This document shows positions 35,414-49,342 of a stretch of 64,000 nt of DNA, one piece after another; within the stretch, counting starts at the first letter, position 1; every line of letters starts with the position of its first letter. Source of the DNA: Hippopus hippopus (Eukaryota; Mollusca; Bivalvia; Cardiida; Cardiidae); the NCBI GenBank assembly GCA_946811185.2, contig OX328109.1, positions 45,839,412 to 45,903,411 on the forward strand, written 5' to 3'. The translations under genes and the position numbers were made by a program. Below the pieces are notes generated by a model that saw only the letters and a program-made list of their open reading frames with translations, was not told the origin of the DNA and ran no database searches.

Positions 35414-37453
35414 CATTGATACTTTAAATATGCTAAGATAATCAATGTACAGTGTAGAAACCCCAGAAAATAAGAAAATAATGTCACAAGTGGCAAAAAA
35501 AGACTGAAAACTCTTTCAGTAGCAACTGCTTCCTATTGCATCAATCAAACAAAGGGAACTAAATTTTATTTTATTTTTTTTTTTTTTAATCTCTTTATAC
35601 CGTGACAAGGAATGCAGTTACGTCTACTACCATCTCATATGTGCCAGTTACGCACCCGCGAAAACATGAAAAATCGACTTATGGCACATTCCATAGCAGA
35701 CGACACCTGTTGCTTAAGTCAATATAGGGAACAATTTTTTTTCTCAATTTCTCTTACTAGGGCCATTGAATTGGCATTGATACTTTAAATATGCTAAGAT
35801 GATCAATGTACAGTGTACAAACCCCAGAAAATAGTGTCACGAGTGGCTAAAAAAGACTGAAAAAACTTTCAGTACCAACTGCTTCCTATTTCATAAATCA
35901 AACAAAGGGAACTAAATTTTAATTTTTTTTTTAATCTCTTTATACCGTGACAAGAAATCCAGTTGCGTTGACTACCGTCACATATGTGCCAGTTATGCAC
36001 CCGCGAAAACATGAAAAATCAACTTACGGCACATTCCATAGCAGACAACACCTGTTGCTTAAGTCAAATATAGGGATTTTTTTTTTTCTTTTTCTCTTAC
36101 TAGGGCCATTGAATTGGCATTGATACTTTGAATATGCTAAGATGATCAATGTACAGTGTAGAAATCTCAGAAAATAATGTCACAAGTTGCTAAAACAGAC
36201 TGAAAACTCTTTCAGTAACAACTGATTTCTATTGCATAAGTCAAACAAAGGGAACTAAATTTTTAATTTTTTTTAATCTCTTTACACCATGACAAGAAAT
36301 CCAGTTGCGTTGACTACCGTCTCATACCTGCCAGTTACGTGCCTGCGAAAACATGAAAAATCGACTTACGGCACATTCTATAGCAGACGACACCTGTTGC
36401 TTAAGTCAAATATAGGGAATTTTTTTTTTCCTTTTCTCTTGCTATGGCCATTGAATTGGTTACGATGACTATCCCACTCATACGTGACCGTTACGTGCTC
36501 TGCATAAAATCATAAAATCAACCTGGACACTTTTGGAGGCAACTGATACATGTTGCACAAATCAAAGAAAGGTAAACCAAATTCGTTTTCATACCAGGGT
36601 CATGAAAAACATTGGACCAAATTTGGTGACCGCGTGAGTCATATGTTGATTTTATGTTTAACCGCTATGCAAAAACATTGATTCAGAAGCTGTTGCATAA
36701 ACTTTTTCCAATAAGAAATATTGTTCTTGTTTGAAGAATTTAGAAATAGGCCAATGAAATACAATAAGATGTAAGAATGACTACTAATAAAAACCGGTAA
36801 AATAGATAAAATGGCAAAGTTGGAGATTGAACCTCTGACCATCAGGACCCAAAAGAGGTCTTGGTGCAGGGGTGAAACGCTCTTTGCGATTGAATAGGCT
36901 GAAATGACCCGAAGATTTAACATAGATATGCAGAGATTTCCCCCTCTTCCAATCAGCCAATCAAATCGCAGGCCTCTCTTAAATTATCCAATCACAGAAG
37001 GTTTTAGAAAATCAAAATGGCGTCCAATCAGCCAATCAAATCTCATCCCTCTCTTCAAATTATCAATCAGAAAAGCTTTGAGAAATTCAATATTGCGCCC
37101 AATCAGCCAATCAAATTGCAGACACACCCCCACAATCATCCAATCAGAAAGCTTTGAGCCATTTTAAAATGGCGCCCGAAAATATCAATAGAAAACAGTG
37201 AACAAATATCGGCATAAAAGTGGATTTTAAGTCTTCTTTGAAGGCTGTTATGCAGTCCTTGGCAAACTGCCAGGCATGCACCCTCCACACATCCCAGATT
37301 TCACTGAAAATGGGCGAACATTTAAGAAAACAGGGTGACAGAAGGCCTTGTTTTGGTGCCTTCTAGCACGCACCTTGCAACAGTGACTTCCCCTGATCCC
37401 TTGATTCCTTGATTCGATTTGCTTTTCTAATTCAGGCCAACTGCCATACTGCA
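35414..37453. repeat. Monomer M18, 2040 bp
   Basis: A 35414, B 35775, C 36118, D' 36460, CCAAT module 36949-37190. A 1-bp deletion (TTATCAATCAG near 37064) destroys the sixth CCAAT box and shifts the 84-codon frame. The AP-1-like site is followed by ATATGTTGA rather than ATAAGTCGA. It has TATCAATA. Confidence 0.92.
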
Positions 37454-39491
37454 CATTGATACTTTAAATATGCTAAGATAATCAATGTACAGTGTAGAAA
37501 CCCCAGAAAATAAGAAAATAATATCACAAGTGGCAAAAAAAGACTGAAAACTCTTTCAGTAGCAACTGCTTCCTATTGCATCAATCAAACAAAGGGAACT
37601 AAATTTTCATTTTTTTTTTTTTTTTAATCTCTTTATACCATGACAAGGAATGCAGTTACGTCTACTACCATCTCATATGTGCCAGTTACGCACCCGCGAA
37701 AACATGAAAAATCGACTTATGGCACATTCCATAGCAGACGACACCTGTTGCTTAAGTCAATATAGGGAACAATTTTTTTTCTCAATTTCTCTTACTAGGG
37801 CCATTGAATTGGCATTGATACTTTAAATATGCTAAGATGATCAATGTACAGTGTAGAAACCCCAGAAAATAGTGTCACAAGTGGCTAAAAAAGACTGAAA
37901 AAACTTTCAGTACCAACTGCTTCCTATTTCATAAATCAAACAAAGGGAACTAAATTTTAATTTTTTTTTTAATCTCTTTATACCGTGACAAGAAATCCAG
38001 TTGCGTTGACTACCGTCTCATCTGTGCCAGTTATGCACCCGCGAAAACATGAAAAATCAACTTACGGCACATTCCATAGCAGACAACACCTGTTGCTTAA
38101 GTCAAATATAGGGATTTTTTTTTTCTTTTTCTCTTACTAGGGCCATTGAATTGGCATTGATACTTTGAATATGCTAAGATGATCAATGTACAGTGTAGAA
38201 ATCTCAGAAAATAATGTCACAAGTTGCTAAAACAGCCTGAAAACTCTTTCAGTAACAACTGATTTCTATTGCATAAGTCAAACAAAGGGAACTAAAGTTT
38301 TAAGTTTCTTTAATCTCTTTACACCATGACAAGAAATCCAGTTGCGTTGACTACCGTCTCATACCTGCCAGTTACGTGCCCATGAAAACATGGAAAATCG
38401 ACTTACGGCACATTCTATAGCAGACGACACCTGTTGCTTAAGTCAAATATAGGGAATTTTTTTTTTCCTTTTCTCTTACCATGGCCATTGAATTGGTTAC
38501 GATGACTATCCCACTCATACGTGACCGTTACGTGCTCTGCATAAAATCATAAAATCAACCTGGACACTTTTGGAGGCAAGTGATACATGTTGCACAAATC
38601 AAAGAAAGGTAAACCAAATTCGTTTTCATACCAGGGTCATGAAAAACATTGGACCAAATTTGGTGACCGCGTGAGTCATAAGTCGATTTTATGTTTAACC
38701 ACTGTGCAAAAACATTGATTCAGAAGCTGTTGCATAAACTTTTTCCAATAAGAAATCTTGTTCTTGTTTGAAGAATTTAGAAATAGGCCAATGAAATACA
38801 ATAAGATGTAAGAATGACTACTAATAAAAACCGGTAAAATAGATAAAATGGCAAAGTTGGAGATTGAACCTCTGACCATCAGGACCCAAAAGAGGTCTTG
38901 GTGCAGGGGTGAAACACTCTTTGTGATTGAATAGGCTGAAATGACCCGAAGATTTAACATAGATATGCAGAGATTTCCCCCTCTTCCAATCAGCCAATCA
39001 AATCTCAGGCCTCTCTTAAATTATCCAATCACAGAAGGTTTTAGAAAATCAAAATGGCGTCCAATCAGCCAATCAAATCTCATCCCTCTCTTCAAATTAT
39101 CCAATCGGAAAAGCTTTGAGATATTCAATATTGCGCCCAATCAGCCTATCAAATTGCAGACACACCCCCACAATCATCCAATCAGAAAGCTTTGAGCCAT
39201 ATTAAAATGGCGCCCGAAAATATCGATAGAAAACAGTGAACAAATATCAGCATAAAAGTGGATTTTAAGTCTTCTTTGAAGGCTGTTATGCAGTCCTTGG
39301 CAAACTGCCAGGCATGCACCCTCCACACATGCCAGATTTCACTGAAAATGGGCGAACATTTAAGAAAACAGGGTTACAAAAGACCTTGTTTTTGTGCCTT
39401 CTAGCACGCACCTTGCAACAGTGACTTCCCCTGATCCCTTGATTCCTTGATTCGATTTGCTTTTCTAATTCAGGCCAACTGCCATACTGCA
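37454..39491. repeat. Monomer M19, 2038 bp, standard
   Basis: A 37454, B 37813, C 38155, D' 38497, CCAAT module 38986-39228. C has GTGCCCATGAAAAC and a TTACCATGG tail, a C subtype shared with M11, M13, M20 and M22. Confidence 0.92.
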
Positions 39492-41528
39492 CATTGATAC
39501 TTTAAATATGCTAAGATAATCAATGTACAGTGTAGAAACCCCAGAAAATAAGAAAATAATGTCACAAGTGGCAAAAAAAGACTGAAAACTCTTTCAGTAG
39601 CAACTGCTTCCTATTGCATCAATCAAACAAAGGGAACTAAATTTTCATTTTTTTTTTTTTTTAATCTCTTTATACCATGACAAGGAATCCAGTTACGTCT
39701 ACTACCATCTCATATGTGCCAGTTACGCACCCGCGAAAACATGAAAAATCGACTTATGGCACATTCCATAGCAGACGACACCTGTTGCTTAAGTCAATAT
39801 AGGGAACAATTTTTTTTCTCAATTTCTCTTACTAGGGCCATTGAATTGGCATTGATACTTTAAATATGCTAAGATGATCAATGTACAGTGTAGAAACCCC
39901 AGAAAATAGTGTCACAAGTGGCTAAAAAAGACTGAAAAAACTTTCAGTACCAACTGCTTCCTATTTCATAAATCAAACAAAGGGAACTAAATTTTAATTT
40001 TTTTTTTAATCTCTTTATACCGTGACAAGAAATCCAGTTGCGTTGACTACCGTCTCATATGTGCCAGTTATGCACCCGCGAAAACATGAAAAATCAACTT
40101 ACGGCACATTCCATAGCAGACGACACCTGTTGTTTAAGTCAAATATAGGGATTTTTTTTTTCTTTTTCTCTTACTAGGGCCATTGAATTGGCATTGATAC
40201 TTTGAATATGCTAAGATGGTCAATGTACAGTGTAGAAATCTCAGAAAATAATGTCACAAGTTGCTAAAACAGCCTGAAAACTCTTTCAGTAACAACTGAT
40301 TTCTATTGCATAAGTCAAACAAAGGGAACTAAAGTTTTAAGTTTTTTTAATCTCTTTACACCATGACAAGAAATCCAGTTGCGTTGACTACCGTCTCATA
40401 CCTGCCAGTTACATGCCCATGAAAACGTGGAAAATCGACTTACGGCACATTCTATAGCAGACGACACCTGTTGCTTAAGTCAAATATAGGGAATATTTTT
40501 TTTCCTTTTCTCTTACCATGGCCATTGAATTGGTTACGATGACTATCCCACTCATACGTGACCGTTACGTGCTGTGCATAAAATCATAAAATCAACCTGG
40601 ACACTTTTGGAGGCAACTGATACATGTTGCACAAATCAAAGAAAGGTAAACCAAATTCGTTTTCATACCAGGGACATGAAAAACATTGGACCAAATTTGG
40701 TGACCGCGTGAGTCATAAATCGATTTTATGTTTAACCGCTATGCAAAAACATTGATTCAGAAGCTGTTGCATAAACTTTTTCCAATAAGAAACCTTGTTC
40801 TTGTTTGAAGAATTTAGAAATAGGCCAATGAAATACAATAAGATGTAAGAATGACTACTAATAAAAACCGGTAAAATAGATAAAATGGCAAAGTTGGAGA
40901 TTGAACCTCTGACCATCAGGACCCAAAAGAGGTCTTGGTGCAGGGGTGAAACACTCTTTGCGATTGAATAGGCTGAAATGACCGCAAGATTTAATATAGA
41001 TATACAGAGATTTCCCCCTCTTCCAAGCAGCCAATCAAATCTCAGGCCTCTCTTAAATTATCCAATCACAGAAGGTTGTAGAAAATCAAAATGGCGTCCA
41101 ATCAGCCAATCAAATCTCATCCCTCTCTTCAAATTATCCAATCAGAAAAGCTTTGAGAAATTCAATATTGCGCCCAATCAGCCTATCAAATTGCAGACAC
41201 ACCCCCACAATCATCCAATCAGAAAGCTTTGAGCCATATCAAAATGGCGCCCGAAAATATCAGTAGAAAACAGTGAACAAATATCGGCATAAAAGTGGAT
41301 TTTAAGTCTTCTTTGAAGGCTGTTATGCAGTCCTTGGCAAACTGCCAGGCATGCACCCTCCACACATACCAGATTTCACTGAAAATGGGCGAACATTTAA
41401 GAAAACAGGGTGACAGAAGACCTTGTTTTGGTGCCTTCTAGCACGCACCTTGCAAGAGTGACTTCCCCTGATCCCTTGATTCCTTTATTCGGTTTTCTTT
41501 TCTAATTCAGGCCAACTGCCATACTGCA
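39492..41528. repeat. Monomer M20, 2037 bp; related to M22
   Basis: A 39492, B 39850, C 40192, D' 40534, CCAAT module 41023-41265. It shares GTTGTTTAAG, AAGATGGTCAATG and AAACGTGGAAAATC with M22. The DRE-like site is TATCAGTA, a form seen only here. The first CCAAT box is CCAAG. Confidence 0.92.
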
Positions 41529-43222
41529 CATTGATACTTTAAATATGCTAAGATAATCAATGTACAGTGTAGAAACCCCAGAAAATAAGAAAATAATGTC
41601 ACAAGTGGCAAAAAAAGACTGAAAACTCTTTCAGTAGCAACTGCTTCCTATTGCATCAATCAAACAAAGGGAACTAAATTTTAATTTTTTTTTTTTTAAT
41701 CTCTTTATACTGTGACAAGGAATCCAGTTACGTCTACTACCATCACATATGTGCCAGTTACTCACCCGCGAAAACATGAAAAATCGACTTATGGCACATT
41801 CCATAGCAGACGACACGTGTTGCTTAAGTCAATATAGGGAACAATTTTTTTTCTCAATTTCTCTTACTAGGGCCATTGAATTGGCATTGATACTTTAAAT
41901 ATGCTAAGATGATCAATGTACAGTGTAGAAACCCCAGAAAATAGTGTCACAAGTGGCTAAAAAAGACTGAAAAAACTTTCAGTACCAACTGCTTCCTATT
42001 TCATAAATCAAACAAAGGGAACTAAATTTTAATTTTTTTTTTAATCTCTTCATACCGTGACAAGAAATCCAGTTGCGTTGACTACCGTCTCATATGTGCC
42101 AGTTATGCACCCACGAAAACATGAAAAATCAACTTACGGCACTTTCCATAGCAGACGACACCTGTTGCTTAAGTCAAATATAGGGAATTTTTCTTTTCCT
42201 TTTCTCTTTCTAGGGCCATTGAATTGGTTATGATGACTATCCCACTCATACGTGACCGTTACGTGCTGTGCATAAAATCATAAAATCAACCTGGACACTT
42301 TTGGAGGCAACTGATACATGTTGCACAAATCAAAGAAAGGTAAACCAAATTCGTTTTCATACCAGGGTCATGAAAAACATTGGACCAAATTTGGTGACCG
42401 CTTGAGTCATAAGTCGATTTTATGTTTAACCGCTATGCAAAAACATTGATTCAGAAGCTGTTGCATAAACTTTTTCCAATAAGAAATCTTGTTCTTGTTT
42501 GAAGAATTTAGAAATAGGCCAATGAAATACAATAAGATGTAAGAATGACTACTAATAAAAACCGGTAAAATAGATAAAATGACAAAGTTGGAGATTGAAC
42601 CTCTGACCATCAGGACCCAAAAGAGGTCTTGGTGCAGGGGTGAAACGCTCTTTGCGATTGAATAGGCTGAAATGACCCGAAGATTTAATATAGATATACA
42701 GAGATTTCCCCCTCTTGCAATCAGCCAATCAAATCTCAGGCCTCTCTTAAATTATCCAATCACAGAAGGTTTTAGAAAATCAAAATGGCGTCCAATCAGC
42801 CAATCAAATCTCATCCCTCTCTTCAAATTATCCAATCAGAAAAGCTTTGAGAAATTCAATATTGCGCCCAATCAGCCTATCAAATTGCAGACACACCCCC
42901 ACAATCATCCAATCAGAAAGCTTTGAGCCATTTTAAAATGGCGCCCGAAAATATCGATAGAAAACAGTGAACAAATATCGGCATAAAAGTGGATTTTAAG
43001 TCTTCTTTGAAGGCTGTTATGCAGTCCTTGGCAAACTGCTAGGCATGCACCCTCCACACATGCCAGATTTCACTGAAAATGGGCGAACATTTAAGAAAAC
43101 AGGGTGACAGAAGACCTTGTTTTGGTGCCTTCTAGCACGCACCTTGCAAGAGTGACTTCCCCTGATCCCTTGATTCCTTGATTCGATTTGCTTTTCTAAT
43201 TCAGGCCAACTGCCATACTGCA
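41529..43222. repeat. Monomer M21, 1694 bp, lacks one subunit (A-B/C-D'-U)
   Basis: A 41529, chimeric B/C 41885-42227, D' 42228, CCAAT module 42717-42959. A carries GACGACACGTG, a C-to-G change shared with M23 that makes a CACGTG E-box. M23 retains C, so M20-M21 and M22-M23 form a dimer pair in which one copy lost a subunit or had it converted. Confidence 0.92.
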
Positions 43223-45262
43223 CATTGATACTTTAAATATGCTAAGATAATCAATGTACAGTGTAGAAACCCCAGAAAATAAGAAAATAATGTCACAAGT
43301 GGCAAAAAAAGACTGAAAACTCTTTCAGTAGCAACTGCTTCCTATTGCATCAATCAAACAAAGGGAACTAAATTTTAATTTTTTTTTTTTTTTTTTAATT
43401 TCTTTATACCATGACAAGGAATGCAGATACGTCTACTACCATCTCATATGTGCCAGTTACGCACCCGCGAAAACATGAAAAATCGACTTATGGCACATTC
43501 CATAGCAGACGACACCTGTTGCTTAAGTCAATATAGGGAACAATTTTTTTTCTCAATTTCTCTTACTAGGGCCATTGAATTGGCATTGATACTTTAAATA
43601 TGCCAAGATGATCAATGTACAGTGTAGAAACCCCAGAAAATAGTGTCACAAGTGGCTAAAAAAGACTGAAAAAACTTTCAGTACCAACTGCTTCCTATTT
43701 CATAAATCAAACAAAGGGAACTAAATTTTAATTTTTTTTTTAATCTCTTTATACCGTGACAAGAAATCCAGTTGCGTTGACTACCGTCTCATATGTGCCA
43801 GTTATGCACCCGCGAAAACATGAAAAATCAACTTACGGCACATTCCATAGCAGACGACACCTGTTGTTTAAGTCAAATATAGGGATTTTTTTTTTCTTTT
43901 TCTCTTACTAGGGCCATTGAATTGGCATTGATACTTTGAATATGCTAAGATGGTCAATGTACAGTGTAGAAATCTCAGAAAATAATGTCACAAGTTGCTA
44001 AAACAGCCTGAAAACTCTTTCAGTAACAACTGATTTCTATTGCATAAGTCAAACAAAGGGAACTAAAGTTTTAAGTTTTTTTAATCTCTTTACACCATGA
44101 CAAGAAATCCAGTTGCGTTGACTACCGTCTCATACCTGCCAGTTACATGCCCATGAAAACGTGGAAAATCGACTTACGGCACATTCTATAGCAGACGACA
44201 CCTGTTGCTTAAGTCAAATATAGGGAATATTTTTTTTCCTTTTCTCTTACCATGGCCATTGAATTGGTTACGATGACTATCCCACTCATACGTGACCGTT
44301 ACGTGCTGTGCATAAAATCATAAAATCAACCTGGACACTTTTGGAGGCAACTGATACATGTTGCACAAATCAAAGAAAGGTAAACCAAATTCGTTTTCAT
44401 ACCAGGGACATGAAAAACATTGGACCAAATTTGGTGACCGCGTGAGTCATAAATCGATTTTATGTTTAACCGCTATGCAAAAACATTGATTCAGAAGCTG
44501 TTGCATAAACTTTTTCCAATAAGAAATCTTGTTCTTGTTTGAAGAATTTAGAAATAGGCCAATGAAATACAATAAGATGTAAGAATGACTACTAATAAAA
44601 ACCGGTAAAATAGATAAAATGGCAAAGTTGGAGATTGAACCTCTGACCATCAGGACCCAAAAGAGGTCTTGGTGCAGGGGTGAAACACTCTTTGCGATTG
44701 AATAGGCTAAAATGACCCGAAGATTTAATATAGATATACAGAGATTTCCCCCTCTTCCAAGCAGCCAATCAAATTTCAGGCCTCTCTTAAATTATCCAAT
44801 CACAGAAGGTTTTAGAAAATCAAAATGGCGTCCAATCAGCCAATCAAATCTCATCCCTCTCTTCAAATTATCCAATCAGAAAAGCTTTGAGAAATTCAGT
44901 ATTGCGCCCAATCAGCCAATCAAATTGCAGACACCACCCCACAATCATCCAATCAGAAAGCTTTGAGCCATATTAAAATGGCGCCCGAAAATATCAATAG
45001 AAAACAGTGAACAAATATCGGCATAAAAGTGGATTTTAAGTCTTCTTTGAAGGCTGTTATGCAGTCCTTGGCAAACTGCCAGGCATGCACCCTCCACACA
45101 TACCAGATTTCACTGAAAATGGGCGAACATTTAAGAAAACAGGGTGACAGAAGACCTTGTTTTGGTGCCTTCTAGCACACACCTTGCAAGAGTGACTTCC
45201 CCTGATCCCTTGATTCCTTGATTCGGTTTTCTTTTCTAATTCAGGCCAACTGCCATACTGCA
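43223..45262. repeat. Monomer M22, 2040 bp; related to M20
   Basis: A 43223, B 43584, C 43926, D' 44268, CCAAT module 44757-44999. U carries CACACACCTT and TATCAATA like M14 and M16, while B and C match M20. The C-rich stretch after the eighth CCAAT box reads ACACCACCCC instead of ACACACCCCC. Confidence 0.92.
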
Positions 45263-47302
45263 CATTGATACTTTAAATATGCTAAGATAATCAATGTACA
45301 GTGTAGAAACCCCAGAAAATAAGAAAATAACGTCACAAGTGGCAAAAAAAGACTGAAAACTCTTTCAGTAGCAACTGCTTCCTATTGCATCAATCAAACA
45401 AAGGGAACTAAATTTTCATTTTTTTTTTTTTTTTTCTAATCTCTTTATACCGTGACAAGGAATCCAGTTACGTCTACTACCATCTCATATGTGCCAGTTA
45501 CTCACCCGCGAAAACATGAAAAATCGACTTATGGCACATTCCATAGCAGACGACACGTGTTGCTTAAGTCAATATAGGGAACAATTTTTTTTCTCAATTT
45601 CTCTTACTAGGGCCATTGAATTGGCATTGATACTTTAAATATGCTAAGATGATCAATGTACAGTGTAGAAACCCCAGAAAATAGTGTCACAAGTGGCTAA
45701 AAAAGACTGAAAAAACTTTCAGTACCAACTGCTTCCTATTTCATAAATCAAACAAAGGGAACTAAATTTTAATTTTTTTTTTAATCTCTTTATACCGTGA
45801 CAAGAAATCCAGTTGCGTTGACTACCGTCTCATATGTGCCAGTTATGCACCCGCGAAAACATGAAAAATCAACTTACGGCACATTCCATAGCAGACGACA
45901 CCTGTTGCTTAAGTCAAATATAGGGATTTTTTTTTCTTTTTCTCTTACTAGGGCCATTGAATTGGCATTGATACTTTGAATATGCTAAGATGATCAATGT
46001 ACAGTGTAGAAATCTCAGAAAATAATGTCACAAGTTGCTAAAACAGCCTGAAAACTCTTTCAGTAACAACTGATTTCTATTGCATAAGTCAAACAAAGGG
46101 AACTAAAGTTTTAAGTTTTTTTAATCTCTTTACACCATGACAAGAAATCCAGTTGCGTAGACTACCGTCTCATACCTGCCAGTTACGTGCCCGCGAAAAC
46201 ATGAAAAATCAAATTACGGCACATTCTATAGCAGACGACACCTGTTGCTTAAGTCAAATATAGGGAATTTTTTTTTTCCTTTTCTCTTGCTATGGCCATT
46301 GAATTGGTTACGATGACTATCCCACTCATACGTGACCGTTACGTGCTGTGCATAAAATCATAAAATCAACCTGGACACTTTTGGAGGCAACTCATACATG
46401 TTGCACAAATTAAAGAAAGGTAAACCAAATTCGTTTTCATACCAGGGTCATGAAAAACATTGGACCAAATTTGGTGACCTCGTGAGTCATAAGTCGATTT
46501 TATGTTTAACCGCTGTGCAAAAACATTGATTCAGAAGCTGTTGCATAAACTTTTTCCAATAAGAAATCTTGTTCTTGTTTGAAGAATTTAGAAATAGGCC
46601 AATGAAATACAATAAGATGTAAGAATGACTACTAATAAAAACCGGTAAAATAGATAAAATGGCAAAGTTGGAGATTGAACCTCTGACCATCAGGACCCAA
46701 AAGAGGTCTTGGTGCAGGGGTGAAACACTCTTTGTGATTGAATAGGCTGAAATGACCCGAAGATTTAACATAGATATGCAGAGATTTCCCCCTCTTCCAA
46801 TCAGCCAATCAAATCTCAGGCCTCTCTTAAATTATCCAATCACAGAAGGTTTTAGAAAATCAAAATGGCGTCCAATCAGCCAATCAAATCTCATCCCTCT
46901 CTTCAAATTATCCAATCAGAAAAGCTTTGAGAAATTCAATATTGCGCCCAATCAGCCAATCAAATTGCAGACACACCCCCACAATCATCCAATCAGAAAG
47001 CTTTGAGCCATTTAAAAATGGCGCCCGAAAATATCGATAGAAAACAGTGAACAAATATCGGCATAAAAGTGGATTTTAAGTCTTCTTTGAAGGCTGTTAT
47101 GCAGTCCTTGGCAAACTGCCAGGCATGCACCCTCCACACATGCCAGATTTCACTGAAAATGGGCGAACATTTAAGAAAACAGGGTGACAGAAGACCTTGT
47201 TTTTGTGCCTTCTAGCACGCACCTTGCAACAGTGACTTCCCCTGATCCCTTGATTCCTTGATTCGATTTGCTTTTCTAATTCAGGCCAACTGCCATACTG
47301 CA
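45263..47302. repeat. Monomer M23, 2040 bp, standard
   Basis: A 45263, B 45625, C 45966, D' 46308, CCAAT module 46797-47039. A has TTTTCTAATC like M15 and M17 plus GACACGTG like M21. D' has the private CAACTCATAC and AAATTAAAG changes. Confidence 0.92.
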
Positions 47303-49342
47303 CATTGATACTTTAAATATGCTAAGATAATCAATGTACAGTGTAGAAACCCCAGAAAATAAGAAAATAATGTCACAAGTGGCAAAAAAAGACTGAAAAC
47401 TCTTTCAGTAGCAACTGCTTCCTATTGCATCAATCAAACAAAGGGAACTAAATTTTAATTTTTTTTTTTTTTTTTAATCTCTTTATACCGTGACAAGGAA
47501 TCCAGTTACGTCTACTACCATCTCATATGTGCCAGTTACGCACCCGCGAAAACATGAAAAATTGACTTATGGCACATTCCATAGCAGACAACACCTGTTG
47601 CTTAAGTCAATATAGGGAACAATTTTTTTTCTCAATTTCTCTTACTAGGGCCATTGAATTGGCATTGATACTTTAAATATGCTAAGATGATCAATGTACA
47701 GTGTAGAAACCCCAGAAAATAGTGTCACAAGTGGCTAAAAAAGACTGAAAAAACTTTCAGTACCAACTGCTTCCTATTTCATAAATCAAACAAAGGGAAC
47801 TAAATTTTATTTTTTTTTTTAATCTCTTTATACCGTGACAAGAAATCCAGTTGCGTTGACTACCGTCTCATATGTGCCAGTTATGCACCCACGAAAATAT
47901 GAAAAATCAACTTACGGCACATTCCATAGCAGACGACACCTGTTGCTTAAGTCAAATATAGGGATTTTTTCTTTCTTTTTCTCTTACTAGGGCCATTGAA
48001 TTGGCATTGATACTTTGAATATGCTAAGATGATCAATGTACAGTGTAAAAAATCTCAGAAAATAATGTCACAAGTTGCTAAAACAGACTGAAAACTCTTT
48101 CAGTAACAACTGATTTCTATTGTATAAATCAAACAAAGGGAACTAAAGTTTTAAGTTTTTTTAATCTCTTTACACCATGACAAGAAATCCAATTGCGTTG
48201 ACTACCGTCTCATACCTGCCAGTTACGTGCCCGCGAAAACATAAAAAATCAACTTACGGCACATTCTATAGTAGACGACACCTGTTGCTTAAGTCAAATA
48301 TAGGGAATTTTTTTTTTCCTTTTCTCTTGCTATGGCCATTGAATTGGTTACGATGACTATCCCACTCATACGTGACCGTTACGTGCTATGCATAAAATCA
48401 TAAAATCAACCTGGACACTTTTGGAGGCAACTGATACATGTTGCACAAATCAAAGAAAGGTAAACCAAATTCGTTTTCATACCAGGGTCATGAAAAACAT
48501 TGGACCAAATTTGGTGACCGCGTGAGTCATAAGTCGATTTTATGTTTAACTGCTGTGCAAAAACATTGATTCAGAAGCTGTTGCATAAACTTTTTCCAAT
48601 AAGAAATCTTGTTCTTGTTTGAAGAATTTAGAAATAGGCCAATGAAATACAATAAGATGTAAGAATGACTACTAATAAAAACCGGTAAAATAGATAAAAT
48701 GGCAAAGTTGGAGATTGAACCTCTGACCATCAGGACCCAAAAGAGGTCTTGGTGCAGGGGTGAAACGCTCTTTGCGATTGAATAGGCTGAAATGACCCGA
48801 AGATTTAACATAGATATGCAGAGATTTCCCCCTCTTCCAATCAGCCAATCAAATCTCAGGCCTCTCTTAAATTATCCAATCACAGAAGGTTTTAGAAAAT
48901 CAAAATGGCGTCCAATCAGCCAATCAAATCTCATCCCTCTCTTCAAATTATCCAATCGGAAAAGCATTGAGAAATTGAATATTGCGCCCAATCAGCCTAT
49001 CAAATTGCAGACACACCCCCACAATCATCCAATCAGAAAGCTTTGAGCCATTTTAAAATGGCGCCCGAAAATATCGATAGAAAACAGTGAACAAATATCG
49101 GCATAAAAGTGGATTTTAAGTCTTCTTTGAAGGCTGTTATGCAGTCCTTGGCAAACTGCCAGGCATGCACCCTCCACACATGCCAGATTTCACTGAAAAT
49201 GGGCGAACATTTAAGAAAACAGGGTGACAGAAGACCTTGTTTTGGTGCCTTCTAGCACGCACCTTGCAAGAGTGACTTCCCCTGATCCCTTGATTCCTTG
49301 ATTCGATTTACATTTCTAATTCAGGCCAACTGCCATACTGCA
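47303..49342. repeat. Monomer M24, 2040 bp, standard
   Basis: A 47303, B 47663, C 48005, D' 48348, CCAAT module 48837-49079. C has a short insertion (GTGTAAAAAATC near 48043). U has CCAATCGGAAAAGCATTG, a single change in the sixth CCAAT flank. Confidence 0.92.

Larger units (their letters stand above)
29297..37453. repeat. Higher-order tandem duplication M15-M16 / M17-M18 (period 4079 bp)
   Basis: M15 pairs with M17 and M16 with M18 by private variants. The unit actually starts in C or U of M14 and ends before U of M18, which differs from U of M16. Confidence 0.85.
39492..47302. repeat. Related dimers M20-M21 / M22-M23
   Basis: Shared private changes in B and C of M20 and M22 and in A of M21 and M23 (CACGTG). 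The spacing is 3731 bp because M21 lacks a subunit; the resemblance is patchier than in the other dimers. Confidence 0.7.
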
